Source of the DNA: an uncultured Verrucomicrobiales bacterium
GTDB taxonomy: Bacteria > Verrucomicrobiota > Verrucomicrobiia > Verrucomicrobiales > Akkermansiaceae
Assembly: GCA_937885815.1 (NCBI GenBank)
Contig: CALABM010000235.1
Coordinates: 1 to 52,322 of the forward strand
Length of the DNA stretch: 52,322 bases
Reading direction: 5' to 3'
Shown here: in pieces, positions 1 through 8,329 of the stretch
Numbering within the stretch: the stretch's first letter is position 1
Layout of the letters: each line of letters opens with the position of its first letter
The notes under the pieces: model-generated
Databases searched by the model: none
Seen by the model: only the letters and a program-made list of their open reading frames with translations
What the model was told of the DNA's origin: nothing
Made by a program: the position numbers and the translations under genes

Positions 1-431
1 GTACAGTTAATGCTGTAGTCCCCTATTTCGGTTGGGCGAGACAGGACCGCAAGAGCAAACCACGTGTAAGCATTGCCGCCAAGTTGGTTGCCGACATGTT
101 TACCGTTGCTGGTATCGACCGTATGATTACTATGGATTTGCATGCCGACCAGGAACAGGGCTTCTTCAACGTGCCCGTTGACCATTTGTACGCAAGCACC
201 GTGATGCTGCCCTATATCCAGAACCTGAAGCTGGAGAACCTGGTTATCGCCACCCCCGACGTGAGCGGAAGCAAGCGCGCAAGCACCTATGCCAAGTATC
301 TGGACTGCCCTCTGGTGCTCTGCAACAAGACCCGCAAGAAGGCCAACGAGGTTGCCCATATGGACGTAATCGGCGATGTAGAAGGCGCAGGCGTTGTTCT
401 TATTGACGATATGGTTGATGGCGAGGTTTAA
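1..431 (+). pseudogene. prs: ribose-phosphate pyrophosphokinase, 5' cut by window, 3' truncated
   Basis: PRPP synthase makes phosphoribosyl pyrophosphate from ribose 5-phosphate and ATP for nucleotide, His and Trp synthesis. The reading frame is open from base 3 and shows family blocks: FGWARQDRKS (ATP site), DLHADQEQGFF, PVDHLYAS and a DVSGSKRA segment. The frame runs to LIDDMVD, which is the start of the PRPP-binding loop (family form DDxxDTAGT). It then reads Gly-Glu-Val and stops at 429-431, so the rest of the loop and roughly 90-100 C-terminal residues are missing. Sequence after about 418 fits a different gene on the other strand. As written the product could not bind PRPP. Either the DNA was rearranged here or two sequences were joined in assembly. 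The family call is firm; the reason for the truncation is inference. Confidence 0.85.
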
Positions 432-677
432 GCGGCTGTGCAGTGCTTCTATCGTTTGAGCTGCCGCCGCCGCGCTCTCGGCGTCCTGCACGCTGTCCTG
501 CAGGGGAATGAGCTCGGAGTAGATGATGGCCAGTAGATTGAGGTAAAGCTCAGCATGCTCTCGGGGGCTAAGCAATTCGTACGGCGTGACATCGCTGGGG
601 GGCAGTTCATTAGCCACAAGCGGCTGCAGAAGACCGAGACTGAGCAGGGCGGATAAGGTAAGGTGACGCAATTTCAT
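432..677 (-). CDS. secreted protein of unknown function, N-terminal part only
   Basis: Read on the minus strand from an ATG at 677, the frame starts with a clear signal peptide (MKLRHLTLSALLSLGLLQPL, then VANE). About 60 further residues follow, rich in Leu, Glu and Ala and probably helical. It sits 28 bases downstream of the zinc peptidase gene and on the same strand, so it probably belongs to that operon. The frame stays open into the antisense of prs. That extension is a mirror of prs codons and is not evidence of coding, so the true 3' end is not visible. I do not recognise the protein. The start is supported by the signal peptide rather than by a ribosome binding site. Confidence 0.5.
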
Positions 678-705
678 GGGGGGATATTGAGGTGGGGTGG
701 GCGTG

Positions 706-1497
706 TTATTCGCGGCTGCGGGCATTCAGCAGCATCAGTGCGTAATAAACGAGCATGGCGATGGAGGAGAGCGCCGCTGCCACGTACGTCATGGCGGCCC
801 AGCGCAGGGCCGTGCCTGCCTGTCCGTGCATGGCTCTGCTTGCAAGCCCGGATTGTTCCATCCAAGCGAGGGCTCGGCGGGAGGCATCAAACTCCACGGG
901 CAGAGTAACCAGCGCAAACAGAGTGGTGGTGGCGAAGAGCGTCAGCCCAATCCACGCTACAGTAGTGCCGCTGCCGGCTGCTACCAGTATGATGCCTATC
1001 ATCAGAACAAACTGGCCGAGGCGTGACCCTATGTTTACCAGTGGTACCAGTTCACTGCGCATTTTGAGCCAGGCGTAGCCCTGAGCGTGCTGCACGGCGT
1101 GTCCGCATTCATGAGCTGCTACAGCCATGGCGGCTACTGTAGCCTCAGCATATACGGTATCACTCAGATTTACCGTACGGTTGGCGGGGTTATAATGGTC
1201 AGTCAGGGCGCCCGGGGTGTGGGTGACCTGTACATCATGCAGGCCGTATTGTGCCAGCATGCGGCGAGCCACCTGAGCTCCTGTGAGCGGGGCACTTGTG
1301 GCCGAGAACTCCCTCATACTTGCTCGCATGCGGCTTTGTACGATGCCGCCTATGATTCCTGCGAGCAGAATGAGCCCGAAGCCTATAATCGTAGCACCTC
1401 CATACATCCCCATGTGAGCACCGCCGGGGATGTAGCCGGTGTTTTCTGTGTAATATGTGGCGTACTGTGCCAGTGTGGTGATGAAAAACTCAGTCAT
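706..1497 (-). CDS. membrane zinc metallopeptidase (YugP-like)
   Basis: A 263-residue membrane protein of the neutral zinc metallopeptidase family typified by Bacillus YugP. It has an N-terminal membrane segment (about residues 33-53), then a cytosolic domain carrying the zinc motif HECGH followed by AVQHA (about residues 128-137). Two further hydrophobic segments (about 155-200) and a C-terminal one near 240 follow. The downstream LPVEFDASRRAL block is typical of the family and probably supplies the third zinc ligand. The physiological substrate of this family is not established; membrane protein quality control is the usual guess. The gene is monocistronic or leads a short operon with the signal-peptide gene downstream. 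A TATACT element lies at 1515-1520, but no convincing -35 accompanies it. Confidence 0.85.
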   Translation of the reverse strand: MTEFFITTLAQYATYYTENTGYIPGGAHMGMYGGATIIGFGLILLAGIIGGIVQSRMRASMREFSATSAPLTGAQVARRMLAQYGLHDVQVTHTPGALTDHYNPANRTVNLSDTVYAEATVAAMAVAAHECGHAVQHAQGYAWLKMRSELVPLVNIGSRLGQFVLMIGIILVAAGSGTTVAWIGLTLFATTTLFALVTLPVEFDASRRALAWMEQSGLASRAMHGQAGTALRWAAMTYVAAALSSIAMLVYYALMLLNARSRE

Positions 1498-1596
1498 GGT
1501 AATCTTCAGAGGTTAGTATACAGCTTAGACGCGTGAAAAGCCACTCTTGTTTACGTGTGTAGGGTAGAAATATGAATGAGAGGATGAAATTAACAT

Positions 1597-2517
1597 TTAT
1601 TCGTTGTTATTTACCAGCGGTAGTACGTTTGCCCGGAGGTGAGGACTGCCGATTCTGCGAATGGGGGAACCGGTGAAGAGCTGTTCAAACTCTTCAGGCT
1701 TTAGTTCAGCGAGAGCTTGGGGGCTGAGTTTGCTCAGTGGGGCCGGCATGAGCAGGTGTGGGTCTATGGCGGGGCGGGGGACTCCCGGGCGCTGCTGGTT
1801 CCACGGGCATGCCTGCTGGCAGGCATCACAGCCGTATATCCGCTCACCTTGTGCAGCGCGGATGTTTTCCGGCATTTCTTCTTTTGCCTCTATGGTCCAG
1901 TAGGACAGGCAGCGGCGGGCATCACAGGAGCCGTTACGGAGGGCTGCGGTGGGGCAGGCCTGTTCGCAGCGGTGGCAATTTCCGCAGCGGTTCGGCATGG
2001 GAGTATCATATGGAAGTTCCAGTGTGGTGAGTATGCTGGCCAGAAAGCAGTATGAACCGCCTTTCGGGCGGATGAGCAAGCCATTACGTCCTATCCATCC
2101 CAGTCCGGCTCGCGCTGCAAAAAATCTCTCACTCACGGGGCCGGAATCCGTAAAACAGCGCTGCGTACCTCCGTAAAAACTCAGCGTCTCATCCAAATCT
2201 GCCAGCTTGCCGGCAAGAAGTTTGTGATAATCGTCCCCTTGAGCGTAACGGGCTATATGGCCCGGGGCGCATCGGGAATCCTCCCTGCTGTATTCATAGG
2301 TGAGGATGATAACGCTTTTGACACCCGGTAGCACCAGCTCCGGGTTCAGGCGGGCCGGTAGGTGGCGCAGCATCCATTCCATGTCGGCGTGCTGCCCTTC
2401 TGCTAGCCAGTTTTGCAGGTGCTCTCCCTGTGGAGCGTCTGCGGGCGCCACGCCGACTGCTGAGAAGCCCAGAGCTTGTGCCGCATATTCCACGGCTTGG
2501 CGGGCAGTATTCATCAT
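1597..2517 (-). CDS. queG: epoxyqueuosine reductase
   Basis: Reduces epoxyqueuosine to queuosine in the wobble position of tRNAs for Tyr, His, Asn and Asp. It needs cobalamin and two [4Fe-4S] clusters. The protein has 306 residues. The N-terminal B12-binding region contains TDSGPVSER with the likely catalytic Asp124. The ferredoxin part shows C178xxC181xxC184xxxC188P and C230xxC233xxxC237P, the two expected cluster motifs. Length is somewhat short of the E. coli enzyme. The ATG overlaps the stop of the upstream Sel1 gene (ATGA), suggesting translational coupling. A second in-frame ATG follows at once, so the start could be one codon later. Confidence 0.93.
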   Translation of the reverse strand: MMNTARQAVEYAAQALGFSAVGVAPADAPQGEHLQNWLAEGQHADMEWMLRHLPARLNPELVLPGVKSVIILTYEYSREDSRCAPGHIARYAQGDDYHKLLAGKLADLDETLSFYGGTQRCFTDSGPVSERFFAARAGLGWIGRNGLLIRPKGGSYCFLASILTTLELPYDTPMPNRCGNCHRCEQACPTAALRNGSCDARRCLSYWTIEAKEEMPENIRAAQGERIYGCDACQQACPWNQQRPGVPRPAIDPHLLMPAPLSKLSPQALAELKPEEFEQLFTGSPIRRIGSPHLRANVLPLVNNNE

Positions 2518-3509
2518 GGCCGTTCCTGTGCCCTCCTTTCGCGGGCTCGGAAAGGGGCTGTAAGCCAGCGTTTAACGCGGGGGGAAACCGGGAGCGTTTC
2601 AATGACGCGAGTGGCTGCATGGTTTACGCGGTGGTCATGCGGGGTGCCGGTTTCCAGCTCCGCGCGGATGTAGGCGAGGCGCTGCATGTTGGCTGAGGCC
2701 TCTCGGTTACCTAAATCTGCGGCTTTTTTATATAGTTGCAGAGCCATGCCGAGATTTCTGGTGGTGGCAATACCTCGCTCGTACATGGCTGCGAGATTAT
2801 TGATGGCTCGTGGGTCTTTTACGCGTTCTCCCAGCTCGTAACATTCGAAGGCAAGGTGGGGCATGGGGCGTGGTAGCCCGAGGCCTCTCATGTAGATGTG
2901 ACCGAGGTAGAAGAAGACGTTGGGCGTGTAGGGATCTTGCTTTGCCTGTGCGATGAGTATCTGCAGCGCTCGGCGGGGATTGCTGTACGGGCGGCGAGTA
3001 TCCATCAAGTAACGTGCCAGCTCCGCACGGGCGCGTCCCACACCGGCATTCGCCGCCTTCAGCATCCACTGTACAGCTTCACGCTCAGATTTCTCGCGCC
3101 CGTAGCCATTCTCACAGTACAAGGCGTAGCGGAACATGCTTTCATTCTGTACGCGGGTGGACTCCGGGTGTTCGGGGTTGAGCTTAAGCTCCCCCGTGGC
3201 GAGGGTTCTAGCGAGTTCGGCGGCCTTTTGCGGCTGTGGTGATAGGCCTTTTCTTCGGCCTTCATATACATCCAGAAGCAGGGCAGCCGCGAGGGGGTGT
3301 CCCCACTGCGTACAGCGCTCCAGCATGGCCGTTACTCCGTGCACATTACTGATATTTGGGTCATCCAGTATGTAGGCAGCACGTGTGTACATGCCTTCCA
3401 AATCGCGCGGGCGCGCGGATGGTGGGGTGTTTTCCTGAGCAATGCCCGGAGTGGCCGAAGCCATCAGCATGGCTAGAATCAGGCTGATTCTATGGTGTTT
3501 AGTACTCAA
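2514..3509 (-). CDS. secreted Sel1-repeat protein
   Basis: A 331-residue protein with a signal peptide ending near ATPGIAQE and at least four Sel1/TPR-like helical repeats. Recognisable repeat cores include YALYCENGYG, WMLKAANAGVGRARAELA, YLGHIYMRGLG, NLAAMYERGIA and LYKKAADLGN. Sel1 repeats form solenoids that mediate protein-protein contacts, often in the periplasm. Its start lies 11 bases inside the upstream prepilin peptidase gene and its stop overlaps queG by four bases. Prepilin peptidase, this gene and queG are therefore probably one transcript. The C-terminus is basic (ERRAQERP). No enzymatic motif is visible; the partner is unknown. Confidence 0.8.
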   Translation of the reverse strand: MSTKHHRISLILAMLMASATPGIAQENTPPSARPRDLEGMYTRAAYILDDPNISNVHGVTAMLERCTQWGHPLAAALLLDVYEGRRKGLSPQPQKAAELARTLATGELKLNPEHPESTRVQNESMFRYALYCENGYGREKSEREAVQWMLKAANAGVGRARAELARYLMDTRRPYSNPRRALQILIAQAKQDPYTPNVFFYLGHIYMRGLGLPRPMPHLAFECYELGERVKDPRAINNLAAMYERGIATTRNLGMALQLYKKAADLGNREASANMQRLAYIRAELETGTPHDHRVNHAATRVIETLPVSPRVKRWLTAPFRARERRAQERP

Positions 3510-4623
3510 GACTGCTAAGGTAATAAGTGATGAGTTGCTGGCCTAAGAACAAGTAGATGAAGGCGCCGGTGATGAATGCAGGCCCGAAAGGCATGGGTTC
3601 ACCCCGCTTTATTTTAGTGATGATAGCTTGGGCGATGCCCACAAAGCTGCCTGCTACAAGCGCAAAAAGCACGCCTTGCCAGCCGCACAGCGTGCCTATG
3701 GCCAGCGCAATGTGAGCGTCTCCGCTGCCCATGGCCTCGCGTCGTGTGGTCAGGCCATTGCAGGTACCGCTGAGTTTTTCGTAATCTTCCAGTTCCAGCA
3801 CAAAGCCGTCCTCCAGCGTTACAGTGGCGGCGCTGAAGGTGATATCCCCTTGTTTTTCTTCTGCTGCTGAGATGGTTGCATTTTTCAGGCACACGCTGTT
3901 AGCTGCTTCCATGAAAAGCTCACTCCACAGGTAGGTGTCCTCGCCAATACGGAGCTCGAGGTCATCTCCGGCTTGGGCAAGACTCCATTGCCGAGCGGAT
4001 TCAAACTCCTGCGTTTTGCCGCCAAAGAGCAGACGCCCCAGCAGGGCTACCAGCTTGAGCAGCAGAAAGGCACAAATGCCCCCACACAGGCTCCACATAA
4101 GGCCTTCCCCCGCTGTGATGGAAATGGCATCTGCCAGCCATGGTGCAAAAAGTGCTGTCAGGACACCGGCCGCCGCTGCGCTGTTTGTCAGCACCGGCAG
4201 TACCACCATGTGTTCCCTGTCAATGAAGAATACCGCTATCATGATAGCGGCCCATACGCACAGCAATATCTGGGCGGGAAGCGGTTCCGCATAAAATCTC
4301 CATGCCAGTGCTCCGAACAGTACAGCCGTGCCCAACTCTACCAGACAATAACGCGGAGAGATCGGTTTTTTGCAGCAGGCGCTTTTCCCCCTGAGCATTA
4401 GCCAACTGATGACGGGGATGTTCAGGTACCAAGGTATCGCCTGCTTGCACTCAGGGCAGAAGGAGCGCCGCGGCTCGTTTACGCTCAGGCCGAGAGGAAG
4501 GCGATAGATGACCACATTCAGAAAAGAACCCACACAGGCCCCGAACATCGCAAAACACAGCGGCAGCAGCCACGGTGTTTCTTCACTGATGCTCAGCGTC
4601 AGCTCGTTCAGTATCTCAAGCAT
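3499..4623 (-). CDS. prepilin peptidase (A24 family) with large insertion
   Basis: Type IV prepilin leader peptidase, an inner-membrane aspartyl protease that cleaves and usually N-methylates pilins and pseudopilins. It shows the N-terminal GSFLNVVIYRLP block (residues 32-43). A zinc motif follows with CPEC (56-59), but its second pair reads SACC (81-84), so one Cys position is Ser. The catalytic aspartates are in FFIDREH (Asp135) and GSGDAH (Asp302). Between about residues 203 and 296 there is a hydrophilic insertion absent from short members, placing a large soluble loop before the second aspartate. Translation probably starts on a leaderless mRNA: a TAGAAT -10 box ends 6 bases before the ATG. 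Confidence 0.87.
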   Translation of the reverse strand: MLEILNELTLSISEETPWLLPLCFAMFGACVGSFLNVVIYRLPLGLSVNEPRRSFCPECKQAIPWYLNIPVISWLMLRGKSACCKKPISPRYCLVELGTAVLFGALAWRFYAEPLPAQILLCVWAAIMIAVFFIDREHMVVLPVLTNSAAAAGVLTALFAPWLADAISITAGEGLMWSLCGGICAFLLLKLVALLGRLLFGGKTQEFESARQWSLAQAGDDLELRIGEDTYLWSELFMEAANSVCLKNATISAAEEKQGDITFSAATVTLEDGFVLELEDYEKLSGTCNGLTTRREAMGSGDAHIALAIGTLCGWQGVLFALVAGSFVGIAQAIITKIKRGEPMPFGPAFITGAFIYLFLGQQLITYYLSSLEY

Positions 4624-4629
4624 GTGCTT

Positions 4630-4658
4630 ATTCTAGCATACTTCTTCAGCGCTGAAAA
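4630..4658 (-). promoter_or_regulatory. promoter of prepilin peptidase, leaderless type
   Basis: On the minus strand TTTTCA-N17-TAGAAT with an extended TGC before the -10 box. The -10 box ends 6 bases before the ATG at 4623. The -35 box is poor, so the call rests on the -10 region. Confidence 0.55.
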
Positions 4659-5338
4659 GCTCTTTCCTCTGCCATGTTTTTTTGCAATTTAGGCTTACGT
4701 GGCGAGAGGCTCAGGGAGATGAGGCCGAAGAGCGCCAGCACACCGCCGGCAAGAGCGGCGATGGTAACGGGGCTCATCGCGGGCGGGGCTATTTCGATAT
4801 AGAGGTTTTGAAGCTTGGCTTCTTGGGCAATGCAGATTTTTTCTGCGTCCAGAGCCGTGCCATTCAGGATGATGACGTCCGAGTTGAAGCAGCACTCGTG
4901 GTCAAGGGTGATGGTAGTATTCCTGCCATCACAATCGATGCATACCTCGACCCCAGCGCTGATGTGGCAGTGCGCTTCTTCCACGGCAGTGGAGTGGCCG
5001 GTCCACATTACAGGTAAGCAACCGGGCTCGGCTGAATAGTATAAAGTGCCATGGTTGGGCTCTGTGGTATAGGCGCCGTTATCCTTCAATTCACTGCTGT
5101 TTTCTGTATTGAGGCCCCAGAGACTCTGCATCATGTTAACGAGATAGTAATTATCCGTTAGGCGCAGGCCTGCCGCATTTTCCGGAACATCTGTTATATT
5201 GAAGCGTATTTTATAGGTACAGCCGGGCTCGTAGCCAGCTGTTCTCAGCGGCTCTGTCAGTGCAGGGGTGAATTCATTCTGCGTATTTGCTGTAGCCAGC
5301 CCGCCGAGGACAAGAAGTGTGAAAATGATTTTTTTCAT
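4646..5338 (-). CDS. membrane-anchored secreted protein, unknown
   Basis: A 230-residue protein not recognised. It has a signal peptide (MKKIIFTLLVLGGLATANT), an extracytoplasmic region of about 160 residues with several Cys (for example GCTYK, CHISAGVEVCIDCDGR and HECCFN) and a single C-terminal membrane helix (about residues 188-207). A basic tail (PRKPKLQK) ends it. The layout indicates a type I anchored protein facing the periplasm, probably disulfide-bonded. Its stop is 22 bases upstream of the prepilin peptidase start, so an association with pilin processing is possible but unproven. It has its own promoter at 5375-5403. Confidence 0.65.
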   Translation of the reverse strand: MKKIIFTLLVLGGLATANTQNEFTPALTEPLRTAGYEPGCTYKIRFNITDVPENAAGLRLTDNYYLVNMMQSLWGLNTENSSELKDNGAYTTEPNHGTLYYSAEPGCLPVMWTGHSTAVEEAHCHISAGVEVCIDCDGRNTTITLDHECCFNSDVIILNGTALDAEKICIAQEAKLQNLYIEIAPPAMSPVTIAALAGGVLALFGLISLSLSPRKPKLQKNMAEERAFQR

Positions 5339-5374
5339 GCTTCGTTCAGATGTTATTGCTCATTATCTTGTGCC

Positions 5375-5403
5375 AGTATACGCTCCGGTGTATTACTTGT
5401 CGA
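5375..5403 (-). promoter_or_regulatory. promoter of the unknown membrane gene at 4646-5338
   Basis: Minus-strand TCGACA-N17-TATACT, one base from the consensus -35 and -10. It gives a leader of roughly 30 bases and lies in the divergent gap shared with the 5459 gene. Confidence 0.65.
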
Positions 5404-5423
5404 GCGAAAAGCAGAAAAAACTC

Positions 5424-5452
5424 TTGCCAAAAGTGGTTGATGTCTGTATGCT
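5424..5452 (+). promoter_or_regulatory. promoter of TIM-barrel gene, leaderless type
   Basis: TTGCCA-N17-TATGCT, ending 6 bases before the GTG at 5459. Transcription would begin at or next to the start codon. This supports the GTG start. Confidence 0.65.
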
Positions 5453-5458
5453 GACGCC

Positions 5459-6400
5459 GTGAATGTTTTTTCCACCTGCTGGAACAGTTCCCGCCACAAG
5501 GATGGCGGTGCCATGTGTGATGAGATTCGAGAGATGGGGTTTGAGTCCATTGAAGCATCTCATGGCCTTTCTCTGTCGCTGATGCCTGGTCTGATGCAGG
5601 CGGTTGATGAAAAGCGCATACGGGTGATGGGCGTGCATAATTTCTGTCCGGCTCCTATTGATATTCAGGGTGACGTTCCCGATGCTTACCGTTTTACTTC
5701 TCACCGCGTGGAGGATAGGGAGCGTGCTATGAGGCTGAGCATGGAGACTTTGCTGGTTGCGGCTCGTTTGGAGGCTCGTTATGTGGTGCTTCATATGGGC
5801 GAGGTGGAGCTATTTCGGGGGCATGAATGCACGCGTAAGCTGCAGCGGATGGTGCGTCAGGGCTATGTTGGCACGCAGGAATATGCCCGCTTGAAGGGTG
5901 AGTATGTGCGCCGCCGCATGAAGATGGCTCCGCTTTATCTTGCCCGCGCTCGGGAAGCGTTGTATAAGTTGGCAGAGAAAGCCAAAGAGCTCAACTTAGT
6001 GCTTGGTGTGGAGGGACGCAGCCATTTTGAGCAGGTGCCCGGAGAGCTTGAGATGCCGCAGCTGTTGGCGGAGTTTGCAGATAATCCGCACGTGCGTTAT
6101 TGGCATGATTTTGGGCATATTCAGCGCAAGCATAATCTCCTGCTGTTGAATCATGACCGCTATCTGAGCGGCCTGAAGCCGTATATCTTCGGCGCACATG
6201 TGAATGACGTGCAGTGGCCGCAGCGAGACCACCGTGCCCCGTTCCAAGGTGGGGATGTGGATTTTGATACTCTGCTGCCAAAGTACTTTACTCAGGCTAT
6301 GCCGCTTACCTGGGAGCTTTCTTCTTCTGTGACACGAGAGGCCATTCTGGCGGCGAAAACCCGTTGGGATGCCCTGCACGCCACTCTGCCATTACAATGA
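5459..6400 (+). CDS. sugar phosphate isomerase/epimerase-like TIM barrel protein
   Basis: A 313-residue protein of the xylose isomerase-like TIM barrel superfamily. The N-terminus reads VNVFSTCWNSSRHKDG with a conserved-looking CWNSSRH block. Metal-ligand candidates follow: GVEGRSHFEQ (Glu), WHDFGHIQRK (His/Asp/His), GAHVNDVQ and a final WELSS Glu. Substrate unknown. The start is GTG: a promoter TTGCCA-N17-TATGCT ends 6 bases before it, an in-frame stop lies just upstream (5438-5440), and the protein begins naturally there. The stop overlaps the start of the next gene (ATGA at 6397-6400), so the two products are probably made together. Confidence 0.8.
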   Translation: MNVFSTCWNSSRHKDGGAMCDEIREMGFESIEASHGLSLSLMPGLMQAVDEKRIRVMGVHNFCPAPIDIQGDVPDAYRFTSHRVEDRERAMRLSMETLLVAARLEARYVVLHMGEVELFRGHECTRKLQRMVRQGYVGTQEYARLKGEYVRRRMKMAPLYLARAREALYKLAEKAKELNLVLGVEGRSHFEQVPGELEMPQLLAEFADNPHVRYWHDFGHIQRKHNLLLLNHDRYLSGLKPYIFGAHVNDVQWPQRDHRAPFQGGDVDFDTLLPKYFTQAMPLTWELSSSVTREAILAAKTRWDALHATLPLQ

Positions 6401-7155
6401 AAGAGGAGATTACGAAGGCCGTTCTGGCGCTCTGTGAAGAGCAGGGGGCTACGCTGCTGCTGCTTTGTCTGACCGGCTCCCGGGCGTATGGGTGCAACGG
6501 GGTAAGCAGTGATTATGATGTGCGCTTTGTGTATGTGTATCCGCCCGCTCGCTATTTTGAGCTGACCCCTCCGCCGGATGAGTTGCGCCTGCCGGATGGG
6601 GACGTACTCGGCTTTGAGCTGGGGAAGTTCTTGCGTATTATTCGCAAGAGTGGATGGAATGCGCATGAGCTGCTGTATGCTCCTGCATGGTATGCCCACC
6701 CATGTGTGGATGAAATGCGTGCTCTGTGCGAGGCTGTTCTGAGCCCGGAGCCTCTGGCTCATGGGCTTTTGAGCGGTGCTCATGTATACCTTCGCCGTCT
6801 GCTGTATTTGCCTGAAGGTGAAGTCGGCACTGTGCGTGAGTGTAAGCTGGGCATTGGTGCTCTGCGTATGATGTTGGCCGCTGCTTATGTACTAGAGCAC
6901 AAGCGTATGTATCCGATATGTATTAAGGATTTGATGGAGCATGTTGGTACTGCAGCCCAGCGTGATGCATTAGCTGAGCTGGTGACGTGCCGCACGCAGG
7001 ATAAACTGCCCCCTCCTGAGCTACTTGCGGAGGCTCGCACTCATGCAGAACTGTTATATCAGGAATTCTCCGCAAGGGAGTATTCACAGGAAATGATAGC
7101 GGAATGTTCCCCGCTTGAGGAATTCTACCTGCGTGTTGTAATGGAGCTGGCTTAA
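6397..7155 (+). CDS. nucleotidyltransferase domain protein (RlaP/YcgL-like)
   Basis: About 252 residues. The N-terminus carries a polymerase-beta-type nucleotidyltransferase signature, GSRAYG followed by SDYDVRFVYV, in which the Gly-Ser pair and two Asp residues bind metal and nucleotide. This is the pattern of the predicted nucleotidyltransferase family that includes the RNA-repair-associated RlaP proteins. The C-terminal half is helical. The ATG at 6397 overlaps the stop of the upstream TIM-barrel gene. A frame starting at 6364 exists, but it would lie inside that gene and lacks support. No RNA ligase or phosphatase gene lies nearby, so an RNA repair role is not supported by context. A strong terminator follows. 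Confidence 0.78.
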   Translation: MKEEITKAVLALCEEQGATLLLLCLTGSRAYGCNGVSSDYDVRFVYVYPPARYFELTPPPDELRLPDGDVLGFELGKFLRIIRKSGWNAHELLYAPAWYAHPCVDEMRALCEAVLSPEPLAHGLLSGAHVYLRRLLYLPEGEVGTVRECKLGIGALRMMLAAAYVLEHKRMYPICIKDLMEHVGTAAQRDALAELVTCRTQDKLPPPELLAEARTHAELLYQEFSAREYSQEMIAECSPLEEFYLRVVMELA

Positions 7156-7166
7156 GGATTTACACT

Positions 7167-7201
7167 AAAAAAAGCCGCAGCGGAAATGCTGCGGCTTTTT
7201 T
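7167..7201. terminator. bidirectional intrinsic terminator
   Basis: Perfect 8-bp stem GCCGCAGC/GCTGCGGC with a six-base loop, flanked by an A-run on one side and a T-run on the other. It serves both the nucleotidyltransferase gene (plus) and the end of the sialate operon (minus). Confidence 0.88.
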
Positions 7202-7222
7202 ATATGGGGATAATGCTGAGAA

Positions 7223-8317
7223 TCAGAACATCTTGGTGTCATCACCGAAGGAAATGCCGATTTCCTTAGCGGCTTCCACCAGCTGGCTCTGACTATCCAC
7301 GAGGTGCAGGGTACGCACAGCTTCTTCAATGGGCATGGAAACCATGTCCACACCATGAAGTGCCACTGTTTCACCGAACTTGCCCTCCTGAATGAGGTCA
7401 ATAGCCTTGGCACCGCAGCGCACGCCCAGAACGCGGTCGAAGGGAATGGGGCTGCCACCACGCTGGATGTGGCCCAGCACGCAGTAGCGAGTCTCGATGC
7501 CGGTGATGGTTTCCAGCTTAGTGGAGAGGAAGGAGGCAATGCCACCCAAGCGTACTTCACCTTTGGTCTCTTCGTCCAGCGTGAGCAGCTTGCCGCCAAT
7601 CTTGGCGCCTTCGCTGACCACGATGATGATTTCGCGCTGGCCAAGAGCCTTCATCAGCTCTACCTTACGCACGATTTCTTCCAGCTTGAACTCGATTTCG
7701 GGCATCAGGATGACGTCTGCACCACCGGCGATACCGCCGTACAGGGCAATCCAGCCGGCGTGACGGCCCATCACCTCCACCACCATCATGCGCTTGTGGG
7801 AGTCAGCGGTGGTGCGCAGGCGGTCCAGATTTTCGCTCACCACGGAAACTGCAGTCCAGAAACCGAAGGTGTAGTCCGTGGCGCCGAGGTCATTATCAAT
7901 CGTCTTGGGCACGCCTACAATGGGAAGCCCAATGGCGCGAAGCTCATTACCGATGGTCTGAGAGCCGTCGCCACCCACCACGATGAGGGCTTTCAGGCCC
8001 AAGCGGTCCACAGTGGCTTTACTGCGGGCCAGCACATCTTCGGCAATCTGCATGCGGCCACCCACACCGCTCTTCACGGTGAAGTTACCCTTATTTACGG
8101 TGCCGAGGATAGTACCACCGCAGGAACGTACGTTGTGGCAGTTCTCAGGGGTGAGAATCTTCCAACGCTCGTTTTCAGGAGTGGAAAGAAGGCCTTCAAA
8201 GCCATCGTAGAAGCCGTAGACCTTCCAGCCGCGGGCTGTTGCAGCACCCACTGCGCCTTCAATCACGGCGTTGAGTCCGGGGCAGTCGCCGCCGGCGTTA
8301 AGAATACCTATATTCAT
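7223..8317 (-). CDS. 6-phosphofructokinase, group III type (catalytic copy)
   Basis: Phosphorylates fructose 6-phosphate to fructose 1,6-bisphosphate in glycolysis. The 364-residue protein has GGDCPG (9-14), GGDGS (115-119) with the metal Asp117, PKTIDND (137-143) with the catalytic base Asp141, and MGRHAGW (183-189). Gly in GGDGS usually marks ATP use, while Lys in PKTIDND occurs in PPi-dependent and mixed group III enzymes, so the phosphoryl donor is uncertain. It is the last gene of the sialate operon, 12 bases after the S11-like gene, and is followed by a terminator. All catalytic residues I can check are intact, in contrast to the paralogue at 9286-10467. Confidence 0.93.
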   Translation of the reverse strand: MNIGILNAGGDCPGLNAVIEGAVGAATARGWKVYGFYDGFEGLLSTPENERWKILTPENCHNVRSCGGTILGTVNKGNFTVKSGVGGRMQIAEDVLARSKATVDRLGLKALIVVGGDGSQTIGNELRAIGLPIVGVPKTIDNDLGATDYTFGFWTAVSVVSENLDRLRTTADSHKRMMVVEVMGRHAGWIALYGGIAGGADVILMPEIEFKLEEIVRKVELMKALGQREIIIVVSEGAKIGGKLLTLDEETKGEVRLGGIASFLSTKLETITGIETRYCVLGHIQRGGSPIPFDRVLGVRCGAKAIDLIQEGKFGETVALHGVDMVSMPIEEAVRTLHLVDSQSQLVEAAKEIGISFGDDTKMF

Positions 8318-8329
8318 GGCAATAAATGT

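Noticed and set aside
1..431. Minus-strand continuation of the signal-peptide gene through the prs region
   Set aside because: The frame is in phase with prs codons and stays open only because prs avoids TTA, CTA and TCA codons there. The sense strand is unmistakably PRPP synthase.
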